A stretch of DNA of 64,000 bases from Patella vulgata (taxonomy: Eukaryota; Mollusca; Gastropoda; Patellidae): NCBI RefSeq assembly GCF_932274485.2, contig NC_065886.2:33033501-33097500 (forward strand). Direction: 5' to 3'. Shown here piece by piece: positions 46,007 through 56,904 of the stretch (position 1 is its first letter; every line of letters begins with the position of its first letter). Both the position numbers and the translations under genes were made by a program. The notes beneath the pieces were generated by a model, which did no database searches, was not told the DNA's origin, and saw nothing but the letters and a program-made list of their open reading frames with translations.

Positions 46007-46735
46007 TAATGTATTGTGTAAGAGCTAAATCTGTCTATTACAAGTATTTATTTTGGCTTCAAATGTGATATAAATTATATTTAGACATTTATTAACACCG
46101 GCATAAAGTCAACTCGAGTCTAGGACAGCAGATGACGCAGATGTAAACGGATTAAAATGCAATCGCAATTTAATGACTTTTAATTTAAAAATGGAGAAGC
46201 GAGACTGAGTCTCGATTAACAAGTAACGTTGCTGCGATAATAAACAATCTATGTCAAAACTTAACACAGTAATAACGTCGCTCAGAATAAAGTAATTTGA
46301 CTGAAATTTTCAACATATTCCCCTTTTATTATATATTGTCGAACTATTATAGCGAGAACTGCTACATGTTCCTGAAGCAACGGCTGCGAGTTTTACAACA
46401 TCTGGACGTTGCCAGATTACTTCACAATTCCCGAACTTATAGCTACGGTATGACGCGCAGACACGTGGAAACTTTGACATTGAACGAACCTTGAACTTCG
46501 CAACACGATTATTACAGGTAGACATTTTAGCCGGAAAGCGCGAGACTTGGTATTCGCGACGATCGAGGAATTTGATAGGCTCACAAGCTGGGCTTGTACC
46601 CAATCGAAATTAGTGCCGCAATATGCAGGGTATTACGTGAAGGCCTTGACAAGATGTACGTAGTTAAAGCGAGATCAAGCCTTCTATTGAAGATGGAACT
46701 GTCAGGTCTTTATCTATATCTTACATAATGTATCT
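46007..46735 (+). mobile_element. MITE family C copy split by a 334-bp insertion
   Basis: aatgtattgtgtaagagctaaatctgtc ... ttatagcgagaactg, then insertion, then gaactgtcaggtctttatc ... cttacataatgtatct and TTAA at 46736-46739. Confidence 0.85.
46362..46695. mobile_element. Unclassified insertion with 6-bp target duplication
   Basis: Flanked by gaactg (46356-46361 and 46696-46701), which occurs once in the MITE C consensus. No inverted ends were seen and no protein was recognised. Confidence 0.65.
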
Positions 46736-46796
46736 TTAATATGAATATTCAACAATAATAGGTATGATTAAAATCGGATTAATGACGACAAATTAT

Positions 46797-46905
46797 TTTG
46801 GCTTGTATAACCTTTTTTTGCCGCTTTAAAAGATGGTATATATATATATTTTGGCTTGTATAACCTTTTTTGCCGCTTTAAAAGATGGTATATATATATT
46901 TTATC
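46797..46905 (+). repeat. Tandem duplication of ~55 bp
   Basis: ttttggcttgtataacctttttttgccgctttaaaagatggtatatatata occurs twice in a row. Confidence 0.9.
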
Positions 46906-47335
46906 TATCTTGACGCAACTGTGATATGTATGATAACAAAATATGACAAAACCGGGCGTCAATAAACACTAGGATTGGGAAACTGAGCCAAGAAAATGAA
47001 TTTTGCAAAACACGCAGTATTTGATTATTTTTTTTTCTGTAAGAGATCAATCTGTTGATGTTATATCCACTGCTCGGGCATGCGCCATATTATTATACCT
47101 ATCAGAATGTCTATGGTATGTTCGGGCACAATCATAGACATGCGTATATCTCTGCATGTTCCTGATATCTAAGGGAACAACAGGCCTTGCTCGTGCATCA
47201 GCCATTTTAAACCGAAAACGAGGTTCAGTATACACGGTCACAGACCGTCGTGGCGTAGCAATTGTTTACTAAGAGTACTTGTTTTTATCAATATACAGAA
47301 CCTGAAGAGAAAACTAATTGGTTTGGATTGAGGAA

Positions 47336-47502
47336 CCCGTGGTGGCTCAGTGAATACTACGTTGGCAAGGGATAATGTATAGTCGTCCGGATGGTACGGA
47401 AACCTAAGGTCCTGTTTAAAAAGAAACCTTGACAGATGGAATTCGAAATATGAGTTGGCCGTAGCACCGCTATCCTGGCGGCTTATCTGACGGCCCATTT
47501 CA
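47336..47502 (+). repeat. SINE B copy with internal deletion
   Basis: cgtggtggctcagtgaatac (head), then directly gtcgtccggatggtacgg, cttgacagatggaattcg, gtagcaccgctatcctgg. Confidence 0.75.
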
Positions 47503-47555
47503 ATCGCAAAGAGATACACTGTCAAAAGTGAAAATGGACGTTTTTGATTTTTGTC

Positions 47556-48530
47556 TTAATAATGAGTAATTGCTCCACTAATCCTCAGAAATTCAGCAAT
47601 TCGTCGTGGCATGCTCCTAATCAACCGTCCAATCACGATTTGGGACAGCCTGACCCACTCCTCTTGCGGTGCCACTGCCAATTCTTGCAGTGTTGTCGGT
47701 TGACGTTGACGTCGACGAACACGTCTCACGATCATGTCCCAGACATGCTCTATAGGGGAAAGGTCAGGACTCATGGCTGGCCAAGGCATATGGACAATAT
47801 CGTGACGCTGGAGGTAGTCATTCACGACACGAGCGCGGTGGACACGGGCATTATCATCTTGAAAGATGAAACGTCGACCTTCACGTTGAGAAAAGGGCAG
47901 AACTATCGGTGCCAGTTTGTGGTCACCAGTGACCCTTCCTTGAACAATATGCAAGTCCGTTCTGCCAGTCATGGTGATTCCTCCCCACACCATAACAGAC
48001 CCACGCCCGAATCTATCATGCTGTCTGACGTTAACGTTAGCATGACGCTCATTTACACGCCTCTAAATGCGAGCACGCCTATTGGTGAAATCCAGGGTAA
48101 ATCTGGACTCATCTGAGAACATTACACACGCCCATCGGCGAATACCCCAATTTCTACGCTGCCTACAACATTGACGCCTGTTTGCCATGTACTGGCGAGT
48201 TAATGGAGGCACAACATGCGGTCGTCGCGCATGCAAATGGGCTGCATGTAGCCGATTTCTAATCGTTTGGAGTAACTCGAATTCCTGATTGGCCGTTTGT
48301 CCTCGATTTCGCAGGACCTGTGTACGAATGTATCGATCACTGGCTTGTGTAGTGGCTCTAGGACGACCTGGACGAGGTCTATCATCAGCATTGTGCGTTT
48401 GTTGGTACCGGTTCCACAGTCTTCTGATCACAGACTGTTACACATTAAGCATGTTGGCTACTGCTCGCTGTGTAGAACTCATTTGAAGCATGCCAATATA
48501 GCACATAGACGTTCATCATGTTGAAGACGT
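47556..48530 (-). pseudogene. Tc1/mariner transposase, DD34E, inactivated
   Basis: Cut-and-paste transposase for TA sites. Order: N-terminal HTH region (STQRAVANMLNV, then QSVIRRLWNRYQQTHNADD), GRPR hook (RPRPGRPRATT), the DESRFTLDF block with the first Asp (SDESRF), GSVMVWGGIT, then the second Asp in FIFQDDNARVHRARVVNDYL and the catalytic Glu in SPDLSPIEHVWDMI. There are 34 residues between the last Asp and Glu. It is broken: an in-frame TAG replaces the expected Trp codon after RRAR (about 48063), a TAA lies in the HTH (about 48436), and there is a frameshift near the N terminus (about 48490). Possible ends: ACTGTCAAAAGTGA near 47517 and ATTGTCAAATTTGA (reverse) near 48660, weakly inverted. 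Confidence 0.9.
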
Positions 48531-48872
48531 CTAATTGCAAATTAAACGTAACACACTAAAGCAAAGATACGCTAAACAGTAAATCTTATGCAAGAACCTA
48601 TAGGAAAGCAAGGATAAACCAGCACGCGGCAGTTTTCATCAATCCTTCCTTGAAGCGTCAAATTTGACAATGAACCCCTCCCACGTGTATGGCGCTATTG
48701 CTTGTCGCACGTGCAGCTCAGTGGTTCTGTTGGGGCGATAAGTTCTTCATCTGTGAACATACTCTCAAAGCATGTCAAGTGTCCATGACTATTTATCATA
48801 TCACAACCTGCATAGGTATTTGCATGTCAATATCCCTACTTTTTTTGAAGAGTATATATTATACATATTATG

Positions 48873-49318
48873 TTAATTATTGTCCCGTTTCGCTCGACGT
48901 ATTTTCTTTGTAAACCCTATTCAGTACTTGACTGGTTGGTGTTTAAAATCTCCTTTCACTCGACACAAACTAGGTCATTTCTGGACTAACATATGGTTTA
49001 ATTTTATTTCAATAATCTGCATGCTCGTAAGGGTCTTTGGCAGTGAGAGAAAATCGGAGGACCCGGAGGAAATTCACGGGGTGGTACAGGTAACCCTACT
49101 CCTTGTCGTGTACAACCGAGGAATCGAAACCACACCAGTTGACTCAATGACAAACCTTATGATGCAACGCACACGCGTTTACCATTCGGCGCTCCAAGCC
49201 CCCGCAGACAATAGAACTTACACAGACTAAACCTTATATTTTTATTTTCTTACTCATTGTGTCACCGCGGCTCTTTTCTTTCTTAGCTTCTCTTGTTACA
49301 GGCAACCTTGGAAAACCC

Positions 49319-49327
<9 letters not shown>
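48873..49327 (-). repeat. Right arm of the 4.4-kb inverted-repeat block, split by a SINE A
   Basis: 48873-48952 (taattattgtcccgtttcgc ... cagtacttgactggttgg) and 49205-49327 (tttattttcttactcattg ... ccttggaaaaccccattc) mirror the left arm at 44932. The intervening 48952-49203 is a SINE A insertion. Confidence 0.78.
48952..49203 (-). repeat. SINE A copy inserted in the inverted-repeat arm
   Basis: tttcactcgacacaaactaggtcatttc through attcggcgctccaagcccc; complete except for the tail. Confidence 0.87.
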
Positions 49328-49360
<33 letters not shown>

Positions 49361-49620
49361 TGGTTTAACTTCCACTCTACAGAAACTAGGACATCTCGAC
49401 ACAAACTAAGACAGTCCGGGACTTACTAGCATATGGTTCAATTTTATTTAGATGATTCGTTTGTGTCAGTGGCCTTTAGCAGTGTGAGGGAACTGGAGGA
49501 CTCGGAGAAAGCTCGCGAGGTTGGACAGCCGATCCTACCCCTTGTCACGTTCAAGCGGGGAATCGAAACCACGCCACTTGACTTAATTGACAGACTTTGT
49601 GATTTCGTTAAACCACTAGG
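49325..49620 (-). repeat. SINE A copy with (GA)n tail
   Basis: (GA)n at 49325-49358, tgtggtttaacttccactc, a duplicated tcgacacaaactaag, then middle and head to gacagactttgtgatttcg. Confidence 0.85.
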
Positions 49621-49806
49621 CAAACCAATCCCAACATAGTTGACTAATGTATGAAAGTTGATGGATCATTCTCATTTGATTTGTTCTAAAACTGCTAGAG
49701 AAAATGTTAATATGCCGCATGGCTTGTGGATGTTTGGCTACGAAATGAATGCATTGCATGAGATAAATACAGATAAAACATGCAATATGATGGAGCTATA
49801 GCAATC

Positions 49807-50620
49807 ATTTGTCTTGACAAATCTTTTCTCCGGAATTCTCTACCCTTAGGGGTTAAAGAATCAAACACTTTAGACATCTTCAAGTCACGTTTGAAGAGAC
49901 ATCTATTTGACGAAAATAAACGCTAAAATAATCCACATAAACTTTAAAGATGGGTTCCCAGAAAAGTATTTATCGGGTGTTTTTTTCCAATAAAATTATG
50001 GTAATTTTGGTATATATGGAAAGTAGAAATATCAAATCTTACTAGAAAAATACTGGATTCCCCGAAAAACACTCATGGAGCGTATACAGGACAAAAATGT
50101 AAGGGTTCCCCTTATCAACAGCCCGACGATTAGGAATTTCTGCACGCGTGATGTCAAAGGTCACACGCAGACTTTTAGCGCTTGATGTACAAGTTGATAA
50201 ACATATGAAGAGTTAGACGTACAACACTTTCTGAGATAAAAATGACGGAAAAAGACGCGGGTAGTGGATAATCCGAGAATTTAATTAGGATTCGATATTT
50301 GTAATAAATAAGCGATTAAAGACAACATCGTCTTATGTATGCAATGAATTCTCCTCTGAGTTCTAAGAGAGGTAAGTCACGTGACGTAAATATGACCTGG
50401 TTTGATCGAATTTTTATAGCAGGGCATTCCTTCGCAATTACAATGTTTGAGAAGGATTTGAAGCAAAATTATGACAAATTAATTAGTTTGAATATGTTTT
50501 TAGTCCATATATACCATTAAATCACACAGTTTGTACGCGTGAACCCATCTTTAAAGCGCATTAGGAACTGTAACGAAATATTGTTTGCGCTATACAAATT
50601 CGGTATTGATTGATTGTCCG
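49807..50620 (+). mobile_element. LINE 3' remnant, split by MITE F
   Basis: Encodes FLRNSLPLGVKESNTLDIFK then SRLKRHLFDENKR* (stop 49924-49926), the usual C-terminal tail of CR1/L2/RTE-like reverse transcriptase proteins (NSLPxxxRxxxxLxxFKxxLKxxLF). The 3' UTR resumes after the MITE as gcgcattagg ... tttgcgctatacaaattcgg and ends in a tattgattgattg tail. The rest of the LINE is absent (5' truncation). Confidence 0.75.
49948..50550 (+). mobile_element. MITE family F, full copy, TTAA-flanked
   Basis: Perfect 10-bp inverted ends AGATGGGTTC / GAACCCATCT, flanked by TTAA (49944-49947 and 50551-50554); 603 bp. Inserted in the LINE 3' UTR. Related fragments at 9862, 58412 and 60485. Confidence 0.88.
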
Positions 50621-50624
50621 AATT

Positions 50625-51365
50625 GAAAAAAAATATAATACTATTGCAGGATCACTCTAAATTCTTACTCCATTTTCTAAATGACCGAAAACATAAATAA
50701 TACAAATGTTGATGAACTAAATTTATATGACTATTACTTGAAACCAATGTTTCGTAAAAGACAGCATATTTAATAATATATTGGCTTCATTGGTGTTCAC
50801 ATAAATTATTTGGGCGTCAGCAACAATTTTATAAACCTTTTATTATAGGTGTACTCAATATATTCTGAGCTATACTAATTTGTCTCGTTCATTTCATATT
50901 TATAAAATATTCAATAGTTAATTGTTTTATTTTATTGCGGGGTTAAGAAATCAGTCAGGTGTTAATGCGTACACAAACATTTCTAGTAATATGCATTCGT
51001 TCCCGGTGACGCCACTGGCGTTTGAGGGGATTAAGAGTGTTTTGGATAATTGGCAAAGTCGTTTTACGGGAGGTCTATATTTGCGACTTTGAGAGAAGAT
51101 GGCCTAATTATTTTTAATCAGATTGGTGTGAACTTGCCGTAAAGTGTATCTAGTAACCACTGGCTATAAGTACATAACCTTTTGTTTGACTATTGTGTGG
51201 GCTCTTTAAATTCAAATCTTTATTCTGAAAGCCATAAAACATGTAACTGTATAATCGACAAAAACAGACGACATTTATATACATGTACATAACGCCCCTG
51301 TTCATATATGATTTTTTCACGTCTTAATCTAAGCTAATATATTTTCAAATGAATTAATCGATATT
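50625..51365. other. No gene or named element seen
   Basis: AT-rich unassigned sequence. Confidence 0.45.
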
Positions 51366-51376
51366 TAATTGATTAA

Positions 51377-51777
51377 CGGTGCATGACGTAAGATTTAGAA
51401 AAAGACCGAGTTGTCCTTGCTTTAATAGTTTAAACACAGATAATGAAAAGGAAACATGTTGAAAATTTCAGTCAAATTATTCCATGCTAAGCGGAGTTAA
51501 GGCTGTTTGGAAAACAGTATAGTCTCGATTGTCATTGCTATCGCTGTTACGATAATACAGAAAATAAACAAAGTCTCGATTATCCATTTTTAAAATAATT
51601 CATTAATTAAAAATCGTGGTTAAATCCGTTGAAAATAAAAATAAAAAGCATCCGATGGTTTAGAGCGTTGATTATGGACTTGGCATTTGAATAAATGCCC
51701 AATTAATGATTTATATAACATTTAAGGCCAAACCAAAGATCTGCATTAGGCAGATTTAGCTCTTACATAATGCATCT
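51377..51777 (-). mobile_element. MITE family C, full copy
   Basis: TTAA at 51373-51376 and 51778-51781. Ends cggtgcatgacgtaaga and cttacataatgcatc; 401 bp. Confidence 0.88.
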
Positions 51778-51824
51778 TTAATTGACATTTAATGAGCCCC
51801 CTCCACTCACTTCACCCCTTCAAA

Positions 51825-51846
51825 AATAAATAAATAAATAAATATA
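51825..51846 (+). repeat. (AAAT)n microsatellite
   Basis: aaataaataaataaataaat. Confidence 0.85.
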
Positions 51847-52261
51847 TAAAAATAATAGAATTACAATAGAAATCCAACGATTTTCTTAAAAATCCACAAC
51901 TAATAAAGTCTAAACGACCGGGCAGATTGACATATAGGGAACCTATGAAAGTTAAAACGTTTGCTTGGCTTTAATATGCCATGTTGCTAAACATACATGA
52001 GCTATAGATAGAGGTGTAAATGGCGTGAAGTATATTAGCGGGGGTGGTATAAACTCTACGACTCGTCTATATGATAAAGTTCATTGTAATATAAATACAG
52101 CAATAAGAAAATCAATAGTTACATCAAGGTGCAATATTAAACCAATTTACACATATTATAATAGACTGCTTATTCATATTAATATGAATTGTAACAAAAT
52201 CCCTTGTGTGTGGGTGTGGGGCTGTGTTGAACTGGGAAGGGCAGTCTCTAGTCTTTAGGAT

Positions 52262-52371
52262 TGGACGAAAAAAAACAATGGTTCCTTGTATATAGTGACA
52301 TGCACGCAAAGTCCCTTTTTAATTAGTCCAGTCCATGCGGAAAAGTAGGGCGTTAAAACCCATTTCATTTC
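52262..52371 (+). repeat. SINE B remnant with large deletion
   Basis: gacgaaaaaaaacaatggttcc, atgcacgcaaagtccc, then aaagtagggcgttaaaaccc plus atttcatttcc tail. Confidence 0.5.
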
Positions 52372-52587
52372 CGTAGTGTGGGTTTGAACATTGGACACGC
52401 TCGTGACTCTAGTTGCCCGGGTTAAGAGTCTTGACATTTTTGAAACCAGTTAACCCAGATGACAACACGCGATGTGCTTAAATCTCCAGGGACTGTCCAC
52501 ATAGAATTTGGTGTCCGCCAAGTCAAGATTCTCCCTTGCGTGGTGTACATAACCTGTCGCAGACACAGATGAAAATTTCTTGAGGTA

Positions 52588-53843
52588 CACTGTTAAAAAT
52601 ATTAAGGTAGTTTACACCAATTCGGGCGGAAATTAGTTTTCACCTAAATAGGGGTAGCTCCTAGCGCTTAGTGGTGTAAACCGATAACACCCAACTAGTG
52701 CAGAACATTACACCAATTTGGGTGGAAACTAGTTGCCACTTCCAGTAGTGTAACCTGTCTGATGCATTCAGACAGTGTAATGTTACACCCGTGGGTGTAG
52801 ATTAAGCATTACCCCTCAAGGATGGTTTGTAAATTACACTTGCATTTTATTTTACTTATGGCCACAGCGGGTGTAATTTGTTTTGTTGGATATTTATTTC
52901 AAGCCAACGACTTCTAAGTTCAGAAAACTTAAAATTGGTTATTGACCCAGATAACATATAGATCGTCGGCTACTTCGCTTCATTTTACAATGACATTAAA
53001 TTGACAAATACCTATCGGACTGATTCAAATTCAACTGCTGTTGGGCAATTAGACAATCTGTATCAATTTACAATGAATATAAATCATGAGGAAAAATCAA
53101 TACACATATCCCTTCAACTTAGCTGAATAATGTGGTTTATTCATTTATGCACTTCACCTGAATTAAGAATAATTAATTAAGATATTGTACTTGCTAATAT
53201 TTTGGAACATTTACACGTCTTTAAGTGTATACAAGCTAAAGCAATCCGTACTTTACTTGTTATGAGTAAACACTCTAAAATGAGTTATAGTTGTGTTACT
53301 AGTGCAATCAACGCCATATTTTACAAAAACCACTCAAATTGGAGTACACAAATACTTTTGTAATGCATGGTACGGTGTATAATTGAAACCTTATTCGGAA
53401 GAATGTTTTCCTAAAATAATTACACCTGTTGGTGCAAATGCAATAAAACGCCTGTAGTGATGTAGCTCATCTCAAACACCCTCTAGCGGCTACAATTACA
53501 CCTATCCTGGTGTTCAGAAATCATAAATATCGATTACACTTTTGCAACCCAATAAACGCTGTGCAACAGTGCAATTAAAGCTGTTCTATGATTTATTCCC
53601 CAACAGTTAAACCTTTGGTGTAAATGCACTATAACACTGGTAGTGGCGTAGCTTACCCAAAACACCCCACAACTACACCTATTTAGGTGTTCAGTAGTCA
53701 TGAATATCGGTTACATAGTGTAGTTCTTTTAGTTGCTTACCCTTGCAACGGTATTACATTTAAAAAAAACGCTAGCTGTGGTGTAAAGTTTACACTTAAT
53801 TAACACTGCTTATAGTTTTTAATTACATCCATTTTTAACAGTG
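52588..53843 (+). mobile_element. CACTA-like non-autonomous element (1256 bp)
   Basis: Terminal CACTGTTAAAAAT (52588-52600) and ATTTTTAACAGTG (53831-53843), perfect over 13 bp, flanked by TA on both sides. The interior is packed with ttacacc/ggtgtaa motifs in both orientations (gtttacaccaattcggg, cattacaccaatttggg, gttacacccgtgggtgtag, ggtgtaaatgcac), as in subterminal transposase-binding repeats. No transposase gene. Confidence 0.85.
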
Positions 53844-54004
53844 TATTAAGAAACATCTGCCTGATCACAACCACGTAAACACAAAACAAGATTCTATGGA
53901 TAGGTTAGTGATATTCAAAGTATAATACGATGGCCTTTGAGAGAGAGTCGATCCTGGAAGACTATAGGCTCTGGTTTTTCCGAACTCCTTGGCTTAAGTG
54001 TTTC

Positions 54005-54078
54005 TATTCGGATGGGACAACAACCGAGGTCCACCCATACACCTATTTATATACACGTCAAAGAATCTTTATCTAATT
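54005..54078 (+). repeat. SINE B fragment
   Basis: tattcggatgggacaacaaccgagg ... atacacgtcaaagaatc. Confidence 0.6.
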
Positions 54079-54133
54079 CGCATTATACACGTAACGAAAT
54101 TCATGTTAAACCGCTGTCTATTGATAGACTTAA

Positions 54134-54505
54134 AGATGCATTATTAAGATTTAGATAACGAGCTGACAGGTCTAGCTATAATAGTTATAATGAAAAGGAA
54201 ATATGTTGAACATTTCAGTAAAATTACTTTATTCTAAGCTACGTTAGGGCTGTTTGGAGAATAGCGGAGTCTCGATTGCTGTTTCTACCGTTGTTACGAT
54301 AGTAAACAAATTCTCGATTAACCACTTTGTTAATTAAATCATTGACTGCTAATCGTTTTTAAATCAGTTGAAAATCAAGAGCATCCAACGGCCTAGAGAT
54401 TTGATCATGGTCTTGTTAATAAACGTTTTATTAATAATTTATATAACATTTAAGGCCGAAAGAAAGAACCTCAATAGACAGATTTAGCTCTTACATTATG
54501 CACCT
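54134..54505 (-). mobile_element. MITE family C, full copy
   Basis: TTAA at 54130-54133 and 54506-54509. Starts agatgcattattaagatttag, ends agctcttacattatgcacc. Confidence 0.88.
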
Positions 54506-54758
54506 TTAACAGTTTCTCTTTAAAGCCACATTACTGGATAATGGTTTTCGATATATTTATGATAGTTGAAGTTAACGAAAGGTGCGTTAGATAAAGATGT
54601 AAGTACTTCATCAATACAACATTTCTTACACCAGATTTTCATCCATGATTCATCCACAAAATATCACATGCCCAGGTTTGTATAAATCATTTAAAGGTGC
54701 ACTAAACGATAACGGCACATCTCAGGGCTGAATGTGAAGCTAAAACGATACTTTATAG

Positions 54759-55078
54759 CAGTGGTTCTCAACCTTTTTTTGCTAACGGTATACATTGGAA
54801 CGCACGAAAAAATAGCGGATAAATATGTATGAAAAATATTTGAAGTTTGTAAAATAAAAACATGGTAAGTCCGACGGCATACAACTGTAGACAGAGACTA
54901 GCCACAGACACATAGAAAGACTTAAACTAAATACAGAAATGAACACTAGTGAAGAATATTCATTTGGGATCACGTGGTTTTTCGGATTTTCTTAGTGTGC
55001 CGTTCAAAATTTCGCGGCACACTTAGAAAGATCTCGCGGCACACCTGTGTGCCTCGGCACACTCGTTGAAAATCACTG
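54759..55078 (+). mobile_element. hAT-like MITE, copy 1 (320 bp)
   Basis: Ends cagtggttctcaacc and gttgaaaatcactg, with an exact 8-bp duplication CTTTATAG (54751-54758, 55079-55086). Inside: aaaaaatagcgg, gaaaaatatttg, aaagatctcgcggcacac. No transposase. Confidence 0.93.
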
Positions 55079-55258
55079 CTTTATAGCAATCTAAAGCGTA
55101 GCTCACAACCCGCCGTATGTGTTTTGACACGCACGGGTCGTGGGGTTTGATAGCTCGCAGACCAGCCGCAAGAAACCGGGTGGAAAATTTGTATGTGGAG
55201 GACCAAAAGTCTCTACAGTCAGTCTCACGCATGGGTTTACTAAAATTTCCCCCGTAGA

Positions 55259-55756
55259 CAGTGCCGGACTGGTGGGCCGAAGGCCCATCTGTCAGGTCAT
55301 TGACCAAGGCCCACACAAGTACGCGCCTTCAGCGCGTCACGAGCGCGCCGAAGGGGGTCGGGGGTTCTTCCCCCCCCCCCCTCTGCATAATTTTGAAAAT
55401 TGACAATCGCAAACCAATTTTCCAAGCATTTCAGACCAAAGCAGAAGAAGGCAAATTTTTGATTTCCTGAACTAAGTAGAGGTTAAAAGATGAATTACAC
55501 GGTTCTCGGTATAATGAGGTCAAACTCATAAAGTTCTTTCCTTGTAGTACACTTTTTTTTTTGTGTTGTTTGTCGGTCATTTTTTTTTTATCTTTTCCTT
55601 CTCGTGTCCTGTCCCCTCCTTCTTTCTTTTTTTTCTTTCCTCCCCCTCTCTTTTCTTTTTTTCTTTCTCTGTTTTTTTCTTTTTAGGCTTAGGCCCACTT
55701 TTTTTTAATGAGCTTAGGCCCACCTGTCACGGACAGGTGGGCCCAGTCCGGCACTA
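55259..55756 (+). mobile_element. hAT-like MITE, second family (498 bp)
   Basis: Ends cagtgccggactggtggg and cccagtccggcacta, with an 8-bp duplication matching at 7 positions (cccgtaga 55251-55258; cccataga 55757-55764). The interior has a long pyrimidine tract (55550-55684) and an aggcccacctgtc/gacaggtgggcc palindrome near the right end. No transposase. Confidence 0.85.
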
Positions 55757-55817
55757 CCCATAGACGGGCCGTAGTAGCGCGTACGGCGGATCGTGAGCTA
55801 GGCTTTAAAAGAGCGCG

Positions 55818-55826
55818 CGCGAGAGG

Positions 55827-55857
<31 letters not shown>

Positions 55858-56052
55858 TGGGTAACGTCCACTCGACACAAACTATGTCATTTCGGACTAA
55901 CATGGTTCAACAAATAGTTTACGGGAGTAAAAGGACCAAGAGCAAACCAACGAGATTGGACGTGGGGAATCGAAGCCACGCTACTTGATCCAATGACAGA
56001 CCTTATTATGATCTAAAGCGCACGCGTTAAATCATTCGGCCACCGAATACCC
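55818..56052 (-). repeat. SINE A copy with (GA)n tail
   Basis: (GA)n, gtgggtaacgtccactcgac, a large deletion in the middle, then gtggggaatcgaagccacg through ggccaccgaatacc. Confidence 0.82.
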
Positions 56053-56203
56053 AAACTTTAAAGCACCAAGGTGCCAGAATAAGGGTTAAATATTGAGTTT
56101 TAGACCATTCATAATCATATTTACCTTCAGTAAATAAAAAAAATTTTGATCAAACAAAATCAGCAACAACAGGAATGCAATGACAACAAAAACGTGATAA
56201 TTT

Positions 56204-56511
56204 GAACACGCCTTATGCAAGAGCTAAATCTACCCATTATTTTGGCCTTAAATTTTATAAAAAGAATTAACTGGACATATATTAACATGACTAACCTATA
56301 AACAGCGCTTTAGGCCACCAGATGGTTGTGCTTTTGAACAGATTTAAACACGACCGAGACTATGCTATTCTTCAACCAGTCATCAATTCAGTCATAGTGA
56401 AATAATTTGACAAACATTTTTAATATATTTCTTTTTCATTATCTATTATGGCGAGAACTGACAGGGTTTTTTTTTGTTTTTGTTTTTATCGAAATCTTAC
56501 ATGATGCATCT
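56204..56511 (+). mobile_element. MITE family C copy
   Basis: cgccttatgcaagagctaaatc ... tttttcattatctattatgg ... cttacatgatgcatc, then TTAA 56512-56515. Confidence 0.82.
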
Positions 56512-56519
56512 TTAAACAT

Positions 56520-56868
56520 AAGTTAAAAAATTTCGTAATATAAAACATTAATTGTGTTATAATATATGATTTTATCTCTGATCTCTGTTCAGTGTGTTTG
56601 TTATCTCGATATAAATTCACAATATTTCATTAGAACATATTCGCGTAAGATAAGAAATGTAAAATTATTTGTTTTTTTCTCTGTGAAAACTATATCCTTT
56701 ATATCTTTCTGTATTCGATTATTCCCGGATATAGATGAAGCGAGGCCCTAGGTTATTTCACTTATGATACCCCTTTCAATCTCCCACCCACGACTAGATG
56801 AAGATGAAAGTGTATGTGTTTTAAACACAACTGAGCAAAGCCAAAGATAATGACGTGTGTTTAAGAGT

Positions 56869-56870
<2 letters not shown>
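56520..56870. other. No gene or named element seen
   Basis: AT-rich unassigned sequence. Confidence 0.4.

Positions 56871-56874
<4 letters not shown>

Positions 56875-56904
<30 letters not shown>

Noticed and set aside
47544-48116. 190-residue plus-strand open frame
   Set aside because: Antisense shadow of the Tc1 transposase.
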